Shown: positions 46,490 through 55,200, numbered from the stretch's first letter. The stretch: DNA of 64,000 bases from Ensifer adhaerens (GCF_013283195.1 NZ_JABEKT010000001.1:3406511-3470510); one strand, 5' to 3'. Notes: generated from the sequence alone by a model not told the origin. Program-made: numbers and translations.

Positions 46490-47206
46490 ATGACAGGATC
46501 CGCCGCAGAACCGAACCAGCCCCCGGCCCATCAAAGCCTCGATTGGCACGAGGGCGATATGCCCTATTCGCGCGAATTTGGCGATCACTTTTATTGCCGC
46601 ACCGATGGCCGGCTCGAATGCGGGCACGTGTTCCTTGCCGGCAACGGCCTGCCCGAACGCTGGGCCACCGGCGACGCGTTTACCATTGGCGAACTGGGCT
46701 TCGGCACCGGCCTCAATTTCTGTGAAACCCGGCGGCAATGGAAAGCGGCAGCGACAGGCGGGGCATTGCACTTCGTCAGCTTCGAGCGGTTCCCGATGCA
46801 GGCGGAGGAAATCTCCCGAGCGCTTGCCCATTGGCCAGAGATCGATGCCGAGCGGCTGGCTCTCGTCGAACGATGGCCGGCTGCGAACGACGGCCGGATC
46901 GAGATTGATTTCGGCGGTGGCGTTCGCCTGACCGTCGTCTGCGGTCCCGCGCTGGAGAGCCTCGCCGAGGCGGCCGAGTGCTTCGATGCCTGGTTTCTCG
47001 ATGGTTTCGCGCCGTCGCGCAATCCCGACATGTGGTCTGAAGAGCTGATGCGACTGGTGTTCGACAGGACCGCACCCGGCGGCAGCTTTGCCACCTATGC
47101 CGCTGCCGGCTTTGTTCGCCGCAATCTGCAGGCAGCCGGTTTTGCCGTCGAGAAGCGCAAGGGCTTCGCCGGTAAACGCGAGATGCTGCGCGGCGACAAG
47201 GTCTGA
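46490..47206 (+). CDS. mnmD: tRNA (mnm5s2U34)-methyltransferase MnmD
   Basis: A 238-residue SAM-dependent methyltransferase corresponding to the N-terminal domain of E. coli MnmC, which adds the last methyl group to the wobble uridine modification. SAM motif GELGFGTGLNF (about residues 67-77) and the catalytic-region WFLDGFAPSRNPDMW (about 165-179) are diagnostic. It is a stand-alone domain, and the flavin domain appears to be encoded by the divergent gene. The N-terminal start (ATG 46490) gives a short proline-rich lead before the conserved SLDW motif. Confidence 0.9.
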   Translation: MTGSAAEPNQPPAHQSLDWHEGDMPYSREFGDHFYCRTDGRLECGHVFLAGNGLPERWATGDAFTIGELGFGTGLNFCETRRQWKAAATGGALHFVSFERFPMQAEEISRALAHWPEIDAERLALVERWPAANDGRIEIDFGGGVRLTVVCGPALESLAEAAECFDAWFLDGFAPSRNPDMWSEELMRLVFDRTAPGGSFATYAAAGFVRRNLQAAGFAVEKRKGFAGKREMLRGDKV

Positions 47207-47320
47207 GCAAGACGTTTTCACGGCCTTTACTCCACCAGAGAACTGAACTGTCGCAAATGGCGGGGGCATGCCTGCGAATAATCTGCGACAAAAATCCATC
47301 GGCAACGCGGTGGGTTTTTC

Positions 47321-48904
47321 ATGAACGACGATCAGTTTCCGGATGCTGCGACAGGCGAAAATTCCTCCCCGCTCGAGCGACGACGCAGGCCAGGCGGCCG
47401 CGGTGGCGAGCGCACACGAAAGTCCACGGGCGGCAAATATCTCAATCTCGTCAACACCCAGAGCAAATCCTCGGTGCTGTCGGACGATGCGCTCGAGGCG
47501 ATCCATGATGCGTCGCTGACGATCCTGGAAGAGATCGGCATGGACGTCATTCTGCCTGAGGCGCGCGAGCGCATGAAGGCAGCCGGCGCTGATGTAACCC
47601 CCGGGACCGACCGCGTGCGCTTCGACCGCGGGTTGATCATGGACATGATCGCCTCGGCCCCCTCCTCCTTCACCATGCATGCGCGCAATCCGGCCCGCAA
47701 TGTCGAAATCGGCGGCAACAATCTGGTGTTCGCCCAGATTGCCAGCGCACCGTTCGTCGCCGACCGTGAAGGCGGCCGGCGCACGGGCAACCAGGAGGAT
47801 TTCCGCAAGCTGGTGAAGCTCGCCCAGTCCTACGACATCATTCACACCACCGGCGGCTACCCGGTCGAGCCGGTCGATCTGCACGCCTCCGTCCGGCACC
47901 TCGACTGCCTCTCGGACATGGTGAAGCTCACCGACAAGGTTTTTCACGTTTATTCGCTCGGCCGCCAGCGCAACACCGACGGCATCGAGATCGCCCGCAT
48001 CGGCCGTGGCGTATCGATGGAGCAGATGGAGCACGAACCATCGCTGTTCACCATCATCAATACCTCGTCGCCGCTGCGCCTCGACGGGCCGATGCTGCAG
48101 GGCATCATCGAAATGTCGTCGCGCAATCAGGTGGTGGTAATCACGCCGTTTACGCTCGCAGGCGCCATGGCGCCGGTGACGATTGCCGGCGCTTTGGTGC
48201 AGCAGAATGCCGAGGCGCTCTGCGGCATTGCCTTTACCCAGATGGTGCGACGCGGAGCGCCTGTCATGTACGGCGGCTTTACCTCGAACGTCGACATGAA
48301 GACCGGTGCCCCCGCCTTCGGCACACCTGAATACATGAAGGCGGTGATTGCCGGCGGCCAGCTCGCGCGGCGCTACAACATTCCCTACCGCACTTCCAAC
48401 ACCAATGCGGCCAACACGCTCGACGCACAGGCCGCCTACGAATCGGCACTCTCACTGTGGGCGCTGACGCAAGGAGGCGGCAACTTCATCATGCATGCGG
48501 CCGGCTGGACCGAGGGCGGGCTGACGGCCTCCTTCGAAAAATTCATCCTCGATGTCGACATGCTGCAGATGGTGGCGGAATTCCTGACGCCGCTCGATGT
48601 CAGCGAGGATGCGCTCGGTCTCGACGCGGTGCGCGATGTCGGACCGGGCGGCCATTACTTCGGCACGCTGCACACGTTGCAGCGCTACGAGACCGCCTTC
48701 TATTCGCCGATCCTGTCGGACTGGCGCAACTTCGAGACCTGGACGGAGGCCGGCCGCCCGACCACCTATGATCACGCCAACCGCGTCTTCAAGCAGAAGC
48801 TCAACGAGTACGAACGGCCGCCGCTGGATCCGGCGATCGAAGACGAACTCGACGCCTTCGTTGCCAAGCGCAAGGAGGAAGGCGGCGTCCCGACGGATTT
48901 CTGA
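47321..48904 (+). CDS. MttB/MtgB-family methyltransferase without pyrrolysine
   Basis: A 527-residue member of the trimethylamine-methyltransferase superfamily (COG5598). The first 45 residues are basic and Gly/Arg-rich, then the TIM-barrel domain follows, with EEIGMDV near 71 and a C-terminal GPGGHYFGTLHT motif. The frame has no in-frame amber codon, so it belongs to the non-pyrrolysine branch, whose studied members demethylate glycine betaine or related quaternary amines via a corrinoid protein. No corrinoid-protein gene is adjacent. A link to choline/betaine use (choXWV in this window) is plausible but inferred. Confidence 0.85.
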   Translation: MNDDQFPDAATGENSSPLERRRRPGGRGGERTRKSTGGKYLNLVNTQSKSSVLSDDALEAIHDASLTILEEIGMDVILPEARERMKAAGADVTPGTDRVRFDRGLIMDMIASAPSSFTMHARNPARNVEIGGNNLVFAQIASAPFVADREGGRRTGNQEDFRKLVKLAQSYDIIHTTGGYPVEPVDLHASVRHLDCLSDMVKLTDKVFHVYSLGRQRNTDGIEIARIGRGVSMEQMEHEPSLFTIINTSSPLRLDGPMLQGIIEMSSRNQVVVITPFTLAGAMAPVTIAGALVQQNAEALCGIAFTQMVRRGAPVMYGGFTSNVDMKTGAPAFGTPEYMKAVIAGGQLARRYNIPYRTSNTNAANTLDAQAAYESALSLWALTQGGGNFIMHAAGWTEGGLTASFEKFILDVDMLQMVAEFLTPLDVSEDALGLDAVRDVGPGGHYFGTLHTLQRYETAFYSPILSDWRNFETWTEAGRPTTYDHANRVFKQKLNEYERPPLDPAIEDELDAFVAKRKEEGGVPTDF

Positions 48905-48937
48905 CGGGACGCGGTGTTTCGGTTTGCGGGAAAAGCC

Positions 48938-49387
48938 TCAGGGATAGACTGCCGAGCGGGCGGTAGCGATCAGCTGCTCGATCGGCACCGTCACGCAGTT
49001 GCGGTCGATTTCGGCGACCGTCTTCTGCTTCACATTGGCCGACAGCAGTTTACGCAGATCACCGAGCGTTTTTGGCGCCGCGCAGATCACCAGGCTGTCG
49101 AAGGCGTTGTCGTTTAGATAACCTTCGATCTTGCTCGCCACATCGGCGGCAAAGCGGTGTTTTTCCTCGCGCACCGGATCGCTGCTGTATTCCATCGCTG
49201 AGCGGCCATGCCCCACCGAGGAATGACTGCGCCCCGGCTTGTCGGCCATGATGTCCTGGGCGCGCTTGGGATCGGTGTGAATGACCTCCTCCTCCGGGTG
49301 CTGACGTTCGTCCTTCCGCAGGTTGACGCCCTTGACGAAGCGCGCCGTGTTGCCATCCGCGGCCAGTATCCAAGTCCGGTTTTGCAC
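48938..49387 (-). CDS. Host-attachment-family protein
   Basis: A 149-residue member of the Host_attach family (named for an Agrobacterium protein implicated in attachment to plant cells). The TWILAADGNTARF start (about 5-17), DKPGRSHSSVG (about 49-59) and the VICAAPKTLGDLRKLL region near 98 are family signatures; the fold is related to eRF1-like domains. It starts with GTG 49387, which has GGGAGA five bases upstream. An EcfG-type promoter lies upstream, suggesting stress control rather than a dedicated attachment role. Confidence 0.85.
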   Translation of the reverse strand: MQNRTWILAADGNTARFVKGVNLRKDERQHPEEEVIHTDPKRAQDIMADKPGRSHSSVGHGRSAMEYSSDPVREEKHRFAADVASKIEGYLNDNAFDSLVICAAPKTLGDLRKLLSANVKQKTVAEIDRNCVTVPIEQLIATARSAVYP

Positions 49388-49445
49388 GATTGTCTCCCAT
49401 GAAATGATGTTGCTCGTGGGCAGGCCAGAATGGGCCAGTAATAGA

Positions 49446-49470
49446 AACGGATGAGGCCCGATCCGGTTCC
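49446..49470 (-). promoter_or_regulatory. Candidate EcfG/RpoE2 general-stress promoter of the host-attachment gene
   Basis: On the minus strand GGAAC (49470-49466), 16 bases, CGTT (49449-49446), the same spacing as the promoter at 44793-44817. It lies about 59 bases before the GTG start at 49387. Confidence 0.7.
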
Positions 49471-49515
49471 ATGCATTTCCGAAGATGTGCGCACTTTTTT
49501 GGTGTACTCGCCGCC

Positions 49516-50190
49516 TCACATGCGCGCGAGATAGGCGTCGAAGCTGCGCTCGGGGGATGGTTGAAAATGGTCGCGCTCGACTTTCATCTCCCGGATGCGG
49601 TCCACCCGGAAATCCCGGAAATCCTGGCGCAGTTCACACCAGCCGGTCAAAAGCCAGTGATGGCCGAAGACGCTCAAGCCCAGCGGCCAGACGGTGCGCT
49701 TCGAACTCTGCTCGGCGAGGCTCTCATAGGCCATCGTCACCTTGCGCTCCTGCGTGATCGCCCGGCGCAGGTCTCCGAGCACAGGCGGCGTCTGCGGCTG
49801 CAGCGCCGAGCGGAAGGCGCGGATCGGCGCGCTGCGCAGACGCGTGACGTGTTCGGGCGGCAGCCCATGCTCGATCTTTTCCATCGCCTCGCGGGCGGCC
49901 TGCGCCAGCCTGCTGTCGCCGAGCATCTGCACCGCCCGCGCGCCGAAAGCCAGCGCTTCCAGCTGCTCGAAGGTGAAGGCGAGCGGCGGCGCGTCAAATG
50001 TCTCGCGCAGGAGATAGCCGACACCGCGCTCGCCATCGATCGGCGCGCCTGAAGCCATCAGATGCTCCATGTCCCGATAGATGGTGCGGCGCGCCACCTC
50101 CATCCTGTCGGCGATCTCCTGCGCCGTCATGGCCCGGCCGGTCGCCCGCATGAGCTGGATGATTCGAAACAGCCGGTCAGCCGGTCTCAT
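49516..50190 (-). CDS. WYL-domain transcriptional regulator (YafY family)
   Basis: A 224-residue regulator with an N-terminal winged helix-turn-helix (about 4-60; TAQEIADRMEVARRTIYRDM region) and a WYL domain in the second half (about 135-205), where WLLTGWCELRQDFRDFRVDRI carries the conserved Arg/aromatic pattern. WYL domains bind nucleic-acid or nucleotide ligands, and some WYL regulators respond to DNA damage. It is divergent from the ABM-AlkC pair across 113 bases, so it may control an alkylation response. Confidence 0.88.
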   Translation of the reverse strand: MRPADRLFRIIQLMRATGRAMTAQEIADRMEVARRTIYRDMEHLMASGAPIDGERGVGYLLRETFDAPPLAFTFEQLEALAFGARAVQMLGDSRLAQAAREAMEKIEHGLPPEHVTRLRSAPIRAFRSALQPQTPPVLGDLRRAITQERKVTMAYESLAEQSSKRTVWPLGLSVFGHHWLLTGWCELRQDFRDFRVDRIREMKVERDHFQPSPERSFDAYLARM

Positions 50191-50303
50191 GCGTGTGCTC
50201 CAGTGCTCCAGCCAAGCGAATGCTAAGTGCAGGCGAGGTTATGGCCATAAGGCTGTCAGTTGGCCTGTGGTTAAGTCAAGCGGCAAACAACAGGGAGCAT
50301 GAC

Positions 50304-50603
50304 ATGACCAGCGAAAGCATCCTCGAACTCGCTGTCTGCATCGTCGCGGACAAACCGGCCGCCGCAGCCGCCCGTCAACGGGCGATGCAAGCCGTCTCCC
50401 GCTATCCGGGCTTCATTTCCTGGCGTGCCGTCGGCTCGTGCGAAAAGGCCGACATGCTCGCCGATCTGGTCGAGTGGGAAACGCTCGAGGCGGCAAGATC
50501 GGCCGGCGAGCGGGTGCGGCGCGACCCGGATTTCGCCCCTTACATGGCGTCCATCAGCGCGGTAATGCTGATGCAGCATTTTGCCGTCGAGCAGCAGATC
50601 TGA
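50304..50603 (+). CDS. Small ABM-like (dimeric alpha-beta barrel) protein
   Basis: A 99-residue single-domain protein with the beta-alpha-beta-beta pattern of antibiotic-biosynthesis-monooxygenase-type dimeric barrels (YPGFISWRAVGSCEKADMLADLVEWETLEAA region, around residues 33-63). Such proteins may be cofactor-free oxygenases or may only bind small molecules. ATG 50304 has GGGAG eight bases upstream. The AlkC-like gene begins 19 bases after its stop, so they are co-transcribed. Function unknown. Confidence 0.7.
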   Translation: MTSESILELAVCIVADKPAAAAARQRAMQAVSRYPGFISWRAVGSCEKADMLADLVEWETLEAARSAGERVRRDPDFAPYMASISAVMLMQHFAVEQQI

Positions 50604-50622
50604 GCGGAAAGATTACCGGGGA

Positions 50623-51726
50623 ATGGCCGAACCACTGAAAAACCTGCTGCATCCCGGCGTCGTCACGACCATCGCCGACCGCCTGAGTGCCGCATGCCCG
50701 ACCTTCGAGCGCACGCGGTTCGTCGCGCTTGCTAGCGACGGGCTCGAAGCGCTCGAGCTGATGCAACGGTCGATCCAGATCCGTGACGCATTGATCCAAA
50801 CCCTGCCGGCGTCGTTTCCGCAGGCCGCGGCCATTCTTGGCGATTGCCTGCCAAGTGATGACAGGACCGGCCTCAACGGCTGGGCCCTGCTGCCCGTCAG
50901 TCAATATGTCGCCGCATGCGGGCTCGACGATTTCGAACTGTCGCTGTCGCTGCTGCGGGCGCTGACATCGCACTTCACCTCAGAGTTCGGCATCCGCGTC
51001 TTTATCGACCGCGATCAGCAACGGGCGCTTGCCATCGTCGGCTCATGGGTCGGCGACGCCGATCACCATGTCCGGCGTCTGGCGAGCGAGGGCACCCGCC
51101 CGCGCCTGCCCTGGGCGATGCGGCTGCCGAAACTCATCCGCGATCCCCAGCCGATCCTGCCGATCCTTAAGGCGCTGATCGACGATCCGGAAGATTATGT
51201 GCGTCGATCGGTCGCCAACAGCCTGAACGACATCGCCAAGGATCACCCCGATCTGGTGGCCGGTTTCGTCGCCGCACACATCGCGGGCGCGTCGCCGGAG
51301 CGACGGCAATTGCTTCGCCACGCCTCGCGAACGCTTTTAAAACAGGGCCACGGGGCTGCGCTTTCGAACTTCGGCTTTGCCGCACCGGCGGGCATCGAGG
51401 CCGCCTTCTCGCTCGACCGTTCGGAAATCGCGCTGGGCGAAAGCCTCATCTTCAAGCTGGCGGTCAGCCACAGCGCGCCGACCGCCCAGAAAATCATGAT
51501 CGACTACGCCGTGCACCACCGCAAGGCCAACGGCACAACGTCGCCCAAGGTGTTCAAGTGGACATCCGCAACGCTTGAGCCGGGGACGACGATCGAGATC
51601 GAAAAGCGTCACGCCATCCGGCCGATCACAACCCGCCGTTATTATCCCGGCGCCCATCGCGTCGTCATCCTCGTCAACGGCCAGGAGGCAGCCGATGCCG
51701 ATTTTCAGCTGTCGGTTGACGAATAA
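50623..51726 (+). CDS. alkC: AlkC-like DNA glycosylase with C-terminal Ig-like domain
   Basis: A 367-residue protein with an N-terminal ALK/HEAT-repeat solenoid (about 1-245; helical repeats including VGDADHHVRRLASEGTRPRLPW, about 145-166, and DDPEDYVRRSVANSLNDIAKD) and a C-terminal beta-sandwich Ig-like domain (about 250-367). This combination is that of AlkC glycosylases, which remove positively charged alkylated bases such as 3-methyladenine without base flipping. The conserved DxxxxVRRLASEGxRPRLPW motif strongly marks the family. It follows the small ABM-like gene; a WYL regulator is divergent. Confidence 0.88.
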   Translation: MAEPLKNLLHPGVVTTIADRLSAACPTFERTRFVALASDGLEALELMQRSIQIRDALIQTLPASFPQAAAILGDCLPSDDRTGLNGWALLPVSQYVAACGLDDFELSLSLLRALTSHFTSEFGIRVFIDRDQQRALAIVGSWVGDADHHVRRLASEGTRPRLPWAMRLPKLIRDPQPILPILKALIDDPEDYVRRSVANSLNDIAKDHPDLVAGFVAAHIAGASPERRQLLRHASRTLLKQGHGAALSNFGFAAPAGIEAAFSLDRSEIALGESLIFKLAVSHSAPTAQKIMIDYAVHHRKANGTTSPKVFKWTSATLEPGTTIEIEKRHAIRPITTRRYYPGAHRVVILVNGQEAADADFQLSVDE

Positions 51727-51962
51727 CCCCATCTCATTTCGCACCTGCGAAAAGATGGACCTTGACTTTTGGGCGCAAAACGACGACATGGACGCAGCGT
51801 CACCTTCAGGCCGCCGCGTGAGCGCGCCCTCGGCAACACAGAAAGCCGTGAAGAAGGAAAAGCGCACCCATACGCCGTAAGCGGCGACAGCACAGGCGCT
51901 TGACGACTTTTTCTTAACCCACAAGTTCCCAATTCACGCGGGGTTCTTGACGCCGAACGACA

Positions 51963-51987
51963 CCGGAACAGCAGACTGCGGTTCCGG
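51963..51987 (+). promoter_or_regulatory. Hairpin in the rhlE leader
   Basis: CCGGAAC (51963-51969) pairs with GTTCCGG (51981-51987), and inner GCAG/CTGC extends the symmetry with one mismatch. It lies 29 bases before the helicase start, in the 290-base gap after alkC, otherwise without clear features. It could act at DNA level as an operator or as an RNA structure in the leader. Confidence 0.5.
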
Positions 51988-52016
51988 CGAATGCGTTTGG
52001 CGCCCCCAAAAGGTAT

Positions 52017-53576
52017 ATGCATTTGTCCACCTTTAAAGATCTTGGTCTTTCCGAACACATTCTGGAGACCCTGACTGCCAACGGCTTCGAAAAGCCGACG
52101 CCGATCCAGGCGCAGGCCATTCCGCTGGTGTTGAAGGGCCACGACCTGATCGGTCTCGCCCAGACCGGAACCGGCAAGACGGCCGCCTTCGGCCTGCCGA
52201 TGATCGAAAAGCTTGTTGCCGACGGCAAGCGCCCCGACCCGCGCAACATCCGCGCCCTCGTGCTGGCGCCGACCCGCGAACTGGTCAACCAGATCGCTGC
52301 CAACCTCAAGCTGTTCGTCAAGAAGTCCCCGCTGAAGATCGGCGTTGTCGTCGGCGGCGTCTCGATCAACAAGCAGACCGAACAGCTCGCCCGCGGCGTC
52401 GACATCCTGGTCGCAACGCCGGGCCGCCTGCTCGACCTGATCAACCGCAAGGCCGTGACCCTGACGCAGGGTCGCTACCTCGTGCTCGACGAAGCCGACC
52501 AGATGCTCGACCTCGGCTTCATCCATGACCTGCGCAAGATTTCCAAGCTCGTACCGAAGAACCGCCAGACGCTGCTGTTCTCCGCCACCATGCCGAAGCT
52601 GATCGCCGAACTCGCTGGCGAGTACCTGACCGACCCGGTCAAGGTTCAGGTCACGCCTCCGGGCAAGGCCGCCGACAAGGTCGAACAGTATGTTCACTTC
52701 GTTCCCGGCAAGGACCTGAAGACGGTTATCCTCAAGAAGACCCTGACCGAGAACCCGGATGGTCTATCGCTGATCTTCAGCCGCACCAAGCATGGCGCCG
52801 AGAAGCTGATGAAGCATCTCGACCACGTCGGCTTCAAGGCCGCCTCGATCCATGGCAACAAGAGCCAGGGCCAGCGCGAGCGCGCATTGAAGGCGTTCCG
52901 TGACGGCGAGATCCGCGTGCTCGTCGCCACCGACGTCGCTGCCCGCGGCATCGACATCCCCGGCGTCACCCACGTCTACAACTACGACCTGCCGGAAGTT
53001 CCGGACGCCTATGTTCACCGCATCGGCCGTACCGCCCGCGCCGGCCGCGACGGCATCGCGATTGCGTTTTGCGCACCGGACGAAATCCGCCTGCTTCGCG
53101 ACATCGAGAAGCTGATGGGCATCAACATTGCTGTCGCCAGCGGCGAAGCACCTGCCGACCAGGCCCGCCCGTCCAAGGGACGCGGTGGTCGCGGCAACGG
53201 CAATGGCAACGGCCAGCACCGCGGCAATGGCGGCGGCGGTCAGCGCCAGGAAGCCCGCCCGCGCCGCGAGCGCCCGGCTCGCCAGTCGGCACTCGCTCCG
53301 AGCAGCTTTGCCGGTGACGACCTCCTGCGCGACGACCGTCCGCAGAAGACGGAACACCGTGGCCAGCGCCCGGCCGGCCAGGGTCATGCCGACGGCCGTT
53401 CGGAAGGCAACCGCAACCACGAGCCCAAGAAGCACCACGGTCGTCCCGGCCAGAAGCCGGGCGAATGGCGCAACAAGGCCCCGCGTCCTGAAGGCCAGGG
53501 CGGCGACCGCCGCGAAGGCGGCCAGGGTGGCATGCGCCGTGGCGCCGGTGGCGGCAATCGCGGCCAGCAGGGCTGA
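52017..53576 (+). CDS. rhlE: DEAD-box RNA helicase, RhlE type
   Basis: A 519-residue ATP-dependent RNA helicase. Motifs run in order: Q motif (about 27), I AQTGTGKT (about 46), Ia PTREL, Ib TPGR, II DEAD (about 157), III SAT, and VI HRIGRTARAG (about 331). The core ends near residue 375 and is followed by a tail of about 140 residues, very rich in Gly, Arg, Asn, Gln and His, likely disordered and RNA-binding. Such enzymes help ribosome assembly and mRNA decay, often at low temperature. A hairpin lies in its leader and a strong terminator follows. Confidence 0.94.
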   Translation: MHLSTFKDLGLSEHILETLTANGFEKPTPIQAQAIPLVLKGHDLIGLAQTGTGKTAAFGLPMIEKLVADGKRPDPRNIRALVLAPTRELVNQIAANLKLFVKKSPLKIGVVVGGVSINKQTEQLARGVDILVATPGRLLDLINRKAVTLTQGRYLVLDEADQMLDLGFIHDLRKISKLVPKNRQTLLFSATMPKLIAELAGEYLTDPVKVQVTPPGKAADKVEQYVHFVPGKDLKTVILKKTLTENPDGLSLIFSRTKHGAEKLMKHLDHVGFKAASIHGNKSQGQRERALKAFRDGEIRVLVATDVAARGIDIPGVTHVYNYDLPEVPDAYVHRIGRTARAGRDGIAIAFCAPDEIRLLRDIEKLMGINIAVASGEAPADQARPSKGRGGRGNGNGNGQHRGNGGGGQRQEARPRRERPARQSALAPSSFAGDDLLRDDRPQKTEHRGQRPAGQGHADGRSEGNRNHEPKKHHGRPGQKPGEWRNKAPRPEGQGGDRREGGQGGMRRGAGGGNRGQQG

Positions 53577-53648
53577 TCTGAGCGTGCATTTCAGGCGAGC
53601 CGTGTGAAGCGGCCTCGTCCGGAACTGTCGGAAAATCAAAGAATTGAG

Positions 53649-53679
53649 AACGGCGGGTCGCTTCGGCCCGCCGTTTTTT
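53649..53679 (+). terminator. Intrinsic terminator of rhlE
   Basis: A perfect 9-pair stem (53649-53657 with 53667-53675), 9-base loop, and a run of six T. It touches the stop codon of the convergent EamA gene. Confidence 0.9.
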
Positions 53680-54559
53680 ATGCCTGCTGCTTGCGATTGG
53701 TGAGGTAGACGCCGGCAACGGCAATGACCGTGCCGATGATCATCGGCAGCGTCAGCGCCTCGCCGAAGAACAGCCATGCCTGCACGGCCGCAAGCGGCGG
53801 CACCAGATAGATGAGCGAGGCTGCGCGCGACACCTGGCCGCGGCGGATGAGATAGAGCAGCAGCGCGATCGCACCCATGGAAAGTCCGAGCACCGACCAG
53901 GCGAGGGCTGCAAAGATCTGCAGGTTCCAGGTGACATGCAGATCCTCGAGCATCAGCGCGAGCGGAATGGTGACGATGAGAGCGCCGAGATATTGAAGCG
54001 CCGCAATGGTGCGGATGTCGCCGCTTTGCAGGTGCCGCTTCTGGTAGAGCGTGCCATAGGTCACAGCGGCCATGCCGAGAACGTTGATGATCACCGGCAG
54101 CAGGTGGATCGGCGTTGCACCGGTATCGATGACGAGCACCTTCGGCAACACGGCAAGGGCGATTCCGAAGAAACCAAGCACCAGCCCGAGTTTCTGCTGA
54201 ATGCTGAGCTGCTCGTCGATGACCACGGAGGCGGCAACAGCCGTCATCAGCGGCTGCAGCCCGGCGATGATGCCGGAGATTGCCGCCGGCACGCCCTGTC
54301 CGATCGCCCACCAGACGGCGCCGAGATAAAGCCCGTGCAGAAACATGCCCGAGACCACCGCGTGGGCAGCCGCCGACCATGACGTCGGCCATTTCGCCCG
54401 GGTCACGAGACAGAAGCCGATGAACAGCAGGATCGCCAGCGTATAGCGCAGAACCAGAAACGTCAGCGGATCGGCATAGACAGCCGCATATTTGGCGACG
54501 ACCCATCCGGTCGACCAGAGCAGTACGAAGATGGCCGGGGCCAGGCGGGCGAGTGTCAT
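53678..54559 (-). CDS. EamA-family (DMT) transporter
   Basis: A 293-residue inner-membrane carrier with about ten helices in two EamA repeats (about 1-140 and 150-290). The LLWSTGWVVAKYAAVYADPLTFLVLRY region (around 14-40) and the second-repeat signature near residue 270 are typical of drug/metabolite transporters related to RhaT and YdcZ-like exporters. Substrate unknown. Its start is 85 bases from the GyrI-like gene upstream on the same strand. Confidence 0.88.
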   Translation of the reverse strand: MTLARLAPAIFVLLWSTGWVVAKYAAVYADPLTFLVLRYTLAILLFIGFCLVTRAKWPTSWSAAAHAVVSGMFLHGLYLGAVWWAIGQGVPAAISGIIAGLQPLMTAVAASVVIDEQLSIQQKLGLVLGFFGIALAVLPKVLVIDTGATPIHLLPVIINVLGMAAVTYGTLYQKRHLQSGDIRTIAALQYLGALIVTIPLALMLEDLHVTWNLQIFAALAWSVLGLSMGAIALLLYLIRRGQVSRAASLIYLVPPLAAVQAWLFFGEALTLPMIIGTVIAVAGVYLTNRKQQA

Positions 54560-54644
54560 TGACCTATCCGAATGGGCAAAGGGAGGTCAGCCGCGATAGA
54601 CGCGGCGACGTTGATGGTCAAAGCAATTTTTCTGATGGTGACGA

Positions 54645-55097
54645 TCAGCGAATTGGAACCATCAACCGCAGCGACGACAGCGAGAGCGAAACGAAGCCCG
54701 GTTCGTATTCCTCGCGAAAGTGCAGCCTGCTGGTATCGACAACCAGGCCTTCGGACGCGATCCAGTCGAACATGTGCTGATAATGCGCAAAGACGTCGCC
54801 AGCTTCCGGGTGATGCATGGCGCTGACGAAGCGCATGGCCGGCAGGTCGACATGGCCGGGGTGGCGGGTCGTTTCCGCCGTCTTTGAGACGAAGCCGACG
54901 AGGTAGCGGAAACCGTCCGGCCGATCGTTCCAGGAGAGACCGACGAGCATCGGATGATCCTTCGGATGCAGCCGCAGATGATGCTCCTGCATCTCCGCGA
55001 TCAACCGGCGCACGGCACCATCAGCCGCCTCGACGAAGGTTCCCTCCCAGAAGGAGCCGGCAACGCGCTGCGCCGGCCTTTCGACGATTTCGAACAC
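54645..55097 (-). CDS. GyrI-like small-molecule-binding protein
   Basis: A 150-residue single-domain protein of the GyrI/AraC effector-binding superfamily. The N-terminal FEIVERPAQRVAGS strand, the central GLSWNDRP segment and a C-terminal barrel strand fit the two-repeat SHS2 fold that binds amphipathic ligands or, in GyrI, DNA gyrase. It starts with GTG 55097, with AGAGGTG just upstream. It lies just upstream of the EamA carrier on the same strand, so it might bind the same compound. Not certain beyond fold level. Confidence 0.65.
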   Translation of the reverse strand: MFEIVERPAQRVAGSFWEGTFVEAADGAVRRLIAEMQEHHLRLHPKDHPMLVGLSWNDRPDGFRYLVGFVSKTAETTRHPGHVDLPAMRFVSAMHHPEAGDVFAHYQHMFDWIASEGLVVDTSRLHFREEYEPGFVSLSLSSLRLMVPIR

Positions 55098-55200
55098 GAT
55101 GCACCTCTTGCCAAGAAAGGGAATGGCCGCCGCCTCAAGCAGCCGCGACTATTGATAATCCAGCCGCGTCAGATGGCAATCGTTTCTGCCAGCACGGCTG

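Noticed and set aside
46448..48034. Long open frame on the minus strand opposite mnmD and the start of the MttB-family gene
   Set aside because: Antisense to two recognisable genes; translation shows no family features.
47321..48904. Pyrrolysine-containing trimethylamine methyltransferase
   Set aside because: The reading frame has no in-frame TAG, so it is in the non-pyrrolysine branch.
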